A stretch of DNA of 64,000 nucleotides from an uncultured Oscillibacter sp. (GTDB lineage: Bacteria; Bacillota; Clostridia; Oscillospirales; Oscillospiraceae): positions 50,367 to 114,366 of the forward strand of contig CAJTZK010000010.1 of NCBI GenBank assembly GCA_910583785.1, given 5' to 3'. Both the position numbers and the translations under genes were made by a program. The notes under the pieces are model-generated. The model had not been told where the DNA came from and made no database searches. It saw only the letters and a list, made by a program, of their open reading frames with translations. Shown here in pieces: positions 60,120 through 64,000 of the stretch (position 1 is the first letter of the stretch; each line of letters starts with the position of its first letter).

Positions 60120-61031
60120 ATGGCAGTCATACAGACAATGGGCCTGTCCAAACGCTACAAGGACCGATGGGCGGTGGACCGCCTGGACCTGCGGGTGGAG
60201 CAGGGGGACGTCTACGGCTTCATCGGCCGGAACGGGGCGGGCAAGTCCACGACGCTGAAGCTCCTATGCGGGCTGGCCCGGCCCACCCAGGGGGAGGCGC
60301 TGGTTTTCGGCAAGCCCATCCGGGACCCGGTGGCCCGCCGCCGGGTGGGGGCGCTCATTGAGCAGCCGGGACTCTACCCGGACCTGAGCGGACGGGAGAA
60401 TCTGCGGCTGTACGCCGCGCTGCTGGGGCTGGACCGCCCGGAGCGGCAGGTGGACCAAATCCTGGAGACCGTGGGCCTGTCTCCGAAGGAGAAAAAGCAG
60501 GTGCGCCACTATTCCATGGGCATGAAGCAGCGGCTGGGCGTGGGCCTTGCCCTGCTGGGCGGGCCGGACCTGCTGCTGCTGGACGAACCCATCAACGGCC
60601 TGGACCCGGAGGGCATCCGGGAGATGCGGGAGCTGCTGCTGCGCCTGAACCGGGAACGGGGCCTGACCATCCTGGTCAGTTCCCACATCCTGGGGGAACT
60701 GAGCAAGATTGCCACCCGGTACGGCATCATCCAGGAGGGGCGGATGGTGGAACAGGTCACCGCGTCCGAGCTGGAGCAGAAATGCACCGACTATCTGCAC
60801 CTGCGCACGGACCAGCCCCAGAAGGCGGCGGCCCTGCTGGAACGGGAACTCCGCGTGGCCCGCTGGGAAATGCGTCCGGAGGGCGAAATCCGGATTTATG
60901 AAGCCGTGGATACCAAGGCGGCGGGGCAGGTTCTCGCCCAGGCGGGCATTGCCGTGGAGGAAATGGGCCTGCACCGGCAGGACCTGGAGAGCTACTTTCT
61001 GGAGCGGATGGGAGGAAGCGGACATGTTTAA
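60120..61031 (+). CDS. ABC transporter ATP-binding protein
   Basis: The 303-residue ATPase has Walker A GRNGAGKST (about 41), the signature YSMGMKQRLG (about 135), Walker B LLLLDEPINGLDP and the His switch SSHILGE. The last 85 residues form the regulatory tail typical of drug and bacteriocin exporters (DrrA/BcrA type). It overlaps the permease gene by 8 bp. The regulator/ABC/kinase order resembles peptide-antibiotic sensing and export loci. The ATG at 60120 follows AAAAAGGAGG. Confidence 0.92.
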   Translation: MAVIQTMGLSKRYKDRWAVDRLDLRVEQGDVYGFIGRNGAGKSTTLKLLCGLARPTQGEALVFGKPIRDPVARRRVGALIEQPGLYPDLSGRENLRLYAALLGLDRPERQVDQILETVGLSPKEKKQVRHYSMGMKQRLGVGLALLGGPDLLLLDEPINGLDPEGIREMRELLLRLNRERGLTILVSSHILGELSKIATRYGIIQEGRMVEQVTASELEQKCTDYLHLRTDQPQKAAALLERELRVARWEMRPEGEIRIYEAVDTKAAGQVLAQAGIAVEEMGLHRQDLESYFLERMGGSGHV

Positions 61032-61830
61032 TATGCTTTGCATGGACCTGCGGCGGCTGTTCAGAACCCGGAGCTTTTATATCATCCTGGGCGTGGCCGC
61101 GGGGCTGATTTTGATGGTAGCGCTGATGACAGCCGTTATTTCAGACCCGGAGACGCTGGACGGTATGGGCGTCCATGGCGCGGAAATCGATGAGATTGAC
61201 CGCCAGATGTCGGAGGAAATCCGCAATATGGCCCAGCTGGACCTGGCCTGTGAAACCCTGGGGGGCGGCTTCCTGCTGATCATCGTGGGCATTGGGGTCA
61301 CGCTCTTTGCCAGCGGCGACTTTACCAGCGGCTTTGTCAAGAACATCTGCTGCGTCCAGCCCCGCCGGATCTGCTATGTCCTGTCCAAGGCGCTGGCCGC
61401 CGGGGTTTACAGCGGCATCATCACCCTGCTGGGGACTTTGTTGATCCTTCTGGCCCCCTATTTGTACGGGATGCGCCCGGCGCCCAATACCCTTCTGGAA
61501 ATTTTGCAGTATCTATTCTGGATGTGGCTGCCCCACTGGGCGTTCGGCCTCATGGCCCTGGCGCTGGTCCTGCTGACCCGGAGCACCACATGGGGGATCA
61601 TCCTGTCCCTGGTGGCCGGAGGCGGGCTGACCGCCGTTCTGGTGGGGACGCTGGGGCAGCTGCTGCGCTGGCCTCCCCTGGAGACGTATTTCCTCTCCTC
61701 TGTGGTAAAGGGGGTTTACGTACCCGGGAGGGGGATCACGGGGACGGGGGTTATCCTAGCCTGTAGCATTGCCTGGGCAGTCCTTTACGGAACGGGGAGC
61801 CTGCTGGCTATGGAGAAACGGGACATTTAA
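61024..61830 (+). CDS. ABC-2-type transporter permease
   Basis: The 268-residue protein has about six hydrophobic segments: the first (FYIILGVAAGLILMVALMTA) is followed by a loop of about 40 residues, and five more lie between residues 75 and 265. This is the layout of single-subunit ABC-2 permeases in BcrAB- or lantibiotic-immunity-like systems. It overlaps the ATPase gene, so the two form one exporter, and the kinase gene follows at 12 bp. Confidence 0.87.
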   Translation: MFNMLCMDLRRLFRTRSFYIILGVAAGLILMVALMTAVISDPETLDGMGVHGAEIDEIDRQMSEEIRNMAQLDLACETLGGGFLLIIVGIGVTLFASGDFTSGFVKNICCVQPRRICYVLSKALAAGVYSGIITLLGTLLILLAPYLYGMRPAPNTLLEILQYLFWMWLPHWAFGLMALALVLLTRSTTWGIILSLVAGGGLTAVLVGTLGQLLRWPPLETYFLSSVVKGVYVPGRGITGTGVILACSIAWAVLYGTGSLLAMEKRDI

Positions 61831-61842
61831 GGAGGAATTTTT

Positions 61843-62763
61843 ATGCTGCCAGCCCTGATCCTGGCCCTTGCGGCCTTAGGAGCCTCCGCTTTGCGCCTGT
61901 GGTCCTACCGCGTCCAGATGCTGGAAATGGCCCGGGTGCTGGAGGAGACTCCGGCGGAAAGCAATCTGCGCCTGGCCGTGAGGATGTCCGGCGCGGCCCC
62001 CCGGAGGCTGTGCCAGGCGGTGAACCAGCGGCTGGAGGAGGGGCGGCGGCTTCGCCAGGAGGCCCTGAGCCGGGAACAGGACTTGAAATACACCATGGCC
62101 TGTATCTCTCATGACATCCGCACGCCCCTGGCCGGGGCCATGGGCTATTTGGAACTGCTGGAGGGAGAACCGGAACGGCAGGGGGAGTACCTGGGCATCG
62201 TGCGGAAGCGGCTGGGGGAACTGGAAGCGCTTTTGGAAGAGCTGTTCCTCTATACCCGGCTTCAGGGCGGCTCCCTGCCGCTGGAGTGCGGAGAGGTGGC
62301 GGCCCTGCCGCCTCTGTGGGAGGCGCTGGCGGAATTTTATCCGCAGCTGGAGGCGGCGGGAGCCGCGCCGGAACTTCGGTTTGACCGGGAGGATATGACG
62401 GTTTGGGCCAGCCCGGAGGCGCTGGGCCGGGTGTACCGGAACCTGATTGCCAACGCCCTTTGCCACGGCGGCGGCGGGCTGGCGGTCTCCGGCGGGGAGG
62501 GGGAGATTTGCTTTTGCAATGAGCTCCTTCCCGGCCCCAGGCCGGACCCGGAGCACCTGTTTGACCGTTTCTACCAGAGCAGCCCCGCCCGGGCAAAGGG
62601 CGGGGCCGGACTGGGCCTTTCCATTGTATGGGAACTGATGGAGCAGATGGGCGGGCGGGTGTCCGCACGGATTACGGGAGATACGCTGGAAATCCGGCTG
62701 GTGTTTTTGGGGTGGCCGGAAGGCGATGCCCGCTCTGCCTTTAGAGGTGTTTTCATTTTGTAA
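61843..62763 (+). CDS. Sensor histidine kinase
   Basis: The 306-residue kinase has only one N-terminal membrane segment (residues 1-20) and no outer sensing domain. The dimerisation/phosphoacceptor helix is ISHDIRTPLAGAMGYLELL (about 88-106). The ATPase domain has N box NLIANALCHGGGG (about 204) and GGAGLGLSIVWELMEQMGG (about 253). Such short kinases often sense through a partner transporter, here the ABC pair just upstream. The final 15 or so residues after IRLVFLG look unlike usual kinase ends, so the 3' end may have been altered by the mobile element to its right. AAGGAGG precedes the ATG. Confidence 0.88.
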   Translation: MLPALILALAALGASALRLWSYRVQMLEMARVLEETPAESNLRLAVRMSGAAPRRLCQAVNQRLEEGRRLRQEALSREQDLKYTMACISHDIRTPLAGAMGYLELLEGEPERQGEYLGIVRKRLGELEALLEELFLYTRLQGGSLPLECGEVAALPPLWEALAEFYPQLEAAGAAPELRFDREDMTVWASPEALGRVYRNLIANALCHGGGGLAVSGGEGEICFCNELLPGPRPDPEHLFDRFYQSSPARAKGGAGLGLSIVWELMEQMGGRVSARITGDTLEIRLVFLGWPEGDARSAFRGVFIL

Positions 62764-62920
62764 GGACAGAGGGACGTGCCCATATCGAAATAGTACCATC
62801 ATCAATGGGCCGGATTCTTCTGCAAACGCCCGGAATACCTACAATATTCAGCACTTTTATTGCGTGTTTCATTTTGGTACTTTCAGCCTGACCACATATC
62901 TGCCCACAGACAGAGAAAAA

Positions 62921-62958
62921 CCGAGGGACTCTGGATTTTACGCTCCAGAGTCCCTCGG
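62921..62958 (-). terminator. Terminator of the recombinase remnant
   Basis: CCGAGGGACTCTGGA (62921-62935) pairs with 62944-62958; on the minus strand it is followed by TTTTTCTC. Confidence 0.88.
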
Positions 62959-62964
62959 CTCATA

Positions 62965-63423
62965 TCAACCAGCTTGCTCTTCCAACCGCAGCCTCTCCTT
63001 TTCAGCGGCGATCTCCACTTTCATCTGGAGGATCATCTCCGCCAGCAGCCGCTCACATTCTTCTCTGGTCTTGGTGTAAACATTTCCGGGATGCTTCTTG
63101 CCATCCGGCCAGACGGGGGAGTAGCGGCCCTCCCACAGGTGGTCGTTGATCTGTGTGACGCATCCGGTGCCTAGCTTGCGGCGCTGGCCCTTGTAAGGCT
63201 GGAAGGCGCTGGGAGCGGGCTTTCGTGGCACTGGCTGATTCTCCATTTGTGCCTCAGATTTGACGACGCCCTGGTCAATCTTTATTGCCGCTGTACGGCG
63301 CATCTCATCGGTGACATGGGCGTAGATGTTCAACGTGGTGCTGCTGGACACATGCCCAATCACCGCAGAGAGGGTCTTGACGTCCATCCCATGCTCCAGG
63401 GACATGGTTGCGGACAGGTGCCC
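62965..63423 (-). pseudogene. Tyrosine recombinase (integrase), 5'-truncated, with unusual C-terminal extension
   Basis: The open frame starts abruptly after a TAA at 63424-63426 and reads HLSATMSLEHGMDVKTLS, then VIGHVSSSTTLNIYAHVTDE. These are the last catalytic boxes of a tyrosine recombinase, with His, the second His of IGH and the Tyr nucleophile in NIYAH. The preceding Arg of the RH motif and all N-terminal parts are missing, so it cannot be active. After the Tyr there are about 95 further residues, including CVTQINDHLWEGRYSPVWPD, that resemble the arm-type DNA-binding domain normally at the N-terminus of integrases. It marks a broken mobile element. Confidence 0.82.
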
Positions 63424-63426
63424 TTA

Positions 63427-64000
63427 TGGCATAATAAGGAAAAATCGGAAAACCCTTGCGTTGCAACGAGTTGGCTGGTTTGTCCTAGTTCTTTTTCCAT
63501 CTAAATCCCCTGCAAAAAATAGGCGTAACGAGGGAAGCCAAAAAGCGAGGTGCAACGTAAAGGACAAAGACAGTGTAAGTATCCAGCCGGGACCGCATAG
63601 CGTCCCGGCTGGGTGCTTTTTACCAGCAGGGGACAGGGGGTGAGCCTCGCGGCGGGCCTTGTGCCTGGGACTGCCCAGGCGGACTGGCGCGGGTTAGTCC
63701 GCGCACCTCATGCGAGTGATGAAGCTGTCCCCGTTCCGAGCACCTGCGAGGAACGGCGCACTTCTACACATGGCCTGCGGCAATGTATCCGTGCGCTCTG
63801 CGAGGCTGCTGCCTGGATTGCTGACCTGTCACCGCTCCAGGCAGCTTGCGTCACTTCGCTCCGTACAAGGAGCACGCCCCTTGCGCCGCTCTGCGGCTAT
63901 CCCCCGTGAGACTGCTGCGTTACTTTCTCCCTGCTGGTCATGCGAAGCATGGAGCCGCACCGACAGGTGCGTTCGGCTGGACGCAAAGCGGCCAGTCCGG
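63427..64000. other. Noncoding, structure-rich DNA beyond the recombinase remnant
   Basis: No frame looks coding. It contains a terminator-like hairpin at 63583-63621 and several short inverted repeats, for example CCGTTCC/GGAACGG (63733-63739 and 63752-63758) and GCTCC/GGAGC near 63860. It also has a CCTTAT/ATAAGG dyad at the breakpoint. Composition differs from the kinase operon. It is likely part of an integrative element continuing past the window. Confidence 0.45.
63583..63621 (+). terminator. Terminator-like hairpin in the mobile-element remnant
   Basis: CCAGCCGGGAC (63583-63593) pairs with GTCCCGGCTGG (63602-63612), followed by GTGCTTTTT. No plus-strand gene precedes it in the visible sequence, suggesting a lost gene or small RNA. 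Confidence 0.75.

Noticed and set aside
1..64000. tRNA, rRNA or CRISPR arrays
   Set aside because: No cloverleaf-like, rRNA-like or regularly spaced repeat sequences were noticed on either strand. A tool scan would be decisive.

Overview
The window looks like chromosomal DNA of a high-GC gut-type Clostridia, most likely Oscillospiraceae (relatives of Flavonifractor, Lawsonibacter or Dysosmobacter). This placement is an inference from the strong GGAGG ribosome sites, the gene families present (XdhC, DUF4179 anti-sigma, TraX, NhaC, CoA-transferases, acylating aldehyde dehydrogenase) and codon style. I see no rRNA, tRNA or CRISPR array.

Layout. 1-12.4 kb is a GC-rich set of small units: partial feoA, a YfcE phosphodiesterase, a Vat-type acetyltransferase, a Dabb protein with an aminotransferase, a lysine riboswitch driving an NhaC-type transporter, TraX, an orphan XdhC, an ECF sigma factor with a membrane partner, and a CoA-transferase. 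12.4-33 kb is a catabolic island of visibly lower GC with two converging operons. The rightward one is controlled by a divergent LysR. It encodes a D-2-hydroxyacid dehydrogenase, a four-part DAO/2Fe-2S/FAD-NAD/ferredoxin-BFD dehydrogenase, a GlcG-like protein, a permease, an Asp/Glu racemase family protein and an acid-sugar dehydratase. The leftward one sits behind a LacI regulator with near-identical operators. It encodes a TRAP transporter, two TIM-barrel epimerases, an amidohydrolase-like protein, a cupin, a DMT exporter, a second Asp/Glu racemase family protein, a VOC protein and an HpaI-type aldolase. The two end at one bidirectional terminator.

33-40.2 kb is a sigma-54 module. A sigma-54 activator lies between two -24/-12 promoters that share an upstream repeat. 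One promoter drives an L-cysteine desulfidase. The other drives a MalY/PatB C-S lyase, a DAACS symporter, RidA and a glutaredoxin-like protein. Together they read as cysteine/cystine uptake and degradation with 2-aminoacrylate clean-up. patB and ridA each carry a one-base deletion in a G/C run.

40.2-48.3 kb holds a MerR-controlled choloylglycine-hydrolase-like enzyme with a MATE exporter, an iron-type alcohol dehydrogenase, a MalT-like LuxR regulator and a SnoaL-like protein. 48.4-58.9 kb is a rightward run: MFS, AraC regulator, two amidohydrolases, MFS, CoA-acylating aldehyde dehydrogenase, MFS and CoA-transferase. It probably takes an imported substrate through an aldehyde to an acyl-CoA. 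59.3-62.8 kb is a response regulator/ABC transporter/histidine kinase operon. The right end has a 5'-truncated tyrosine recombinase and about 570 bp of structured noncoding DNA, probably the remnant or edge of a mobile element.
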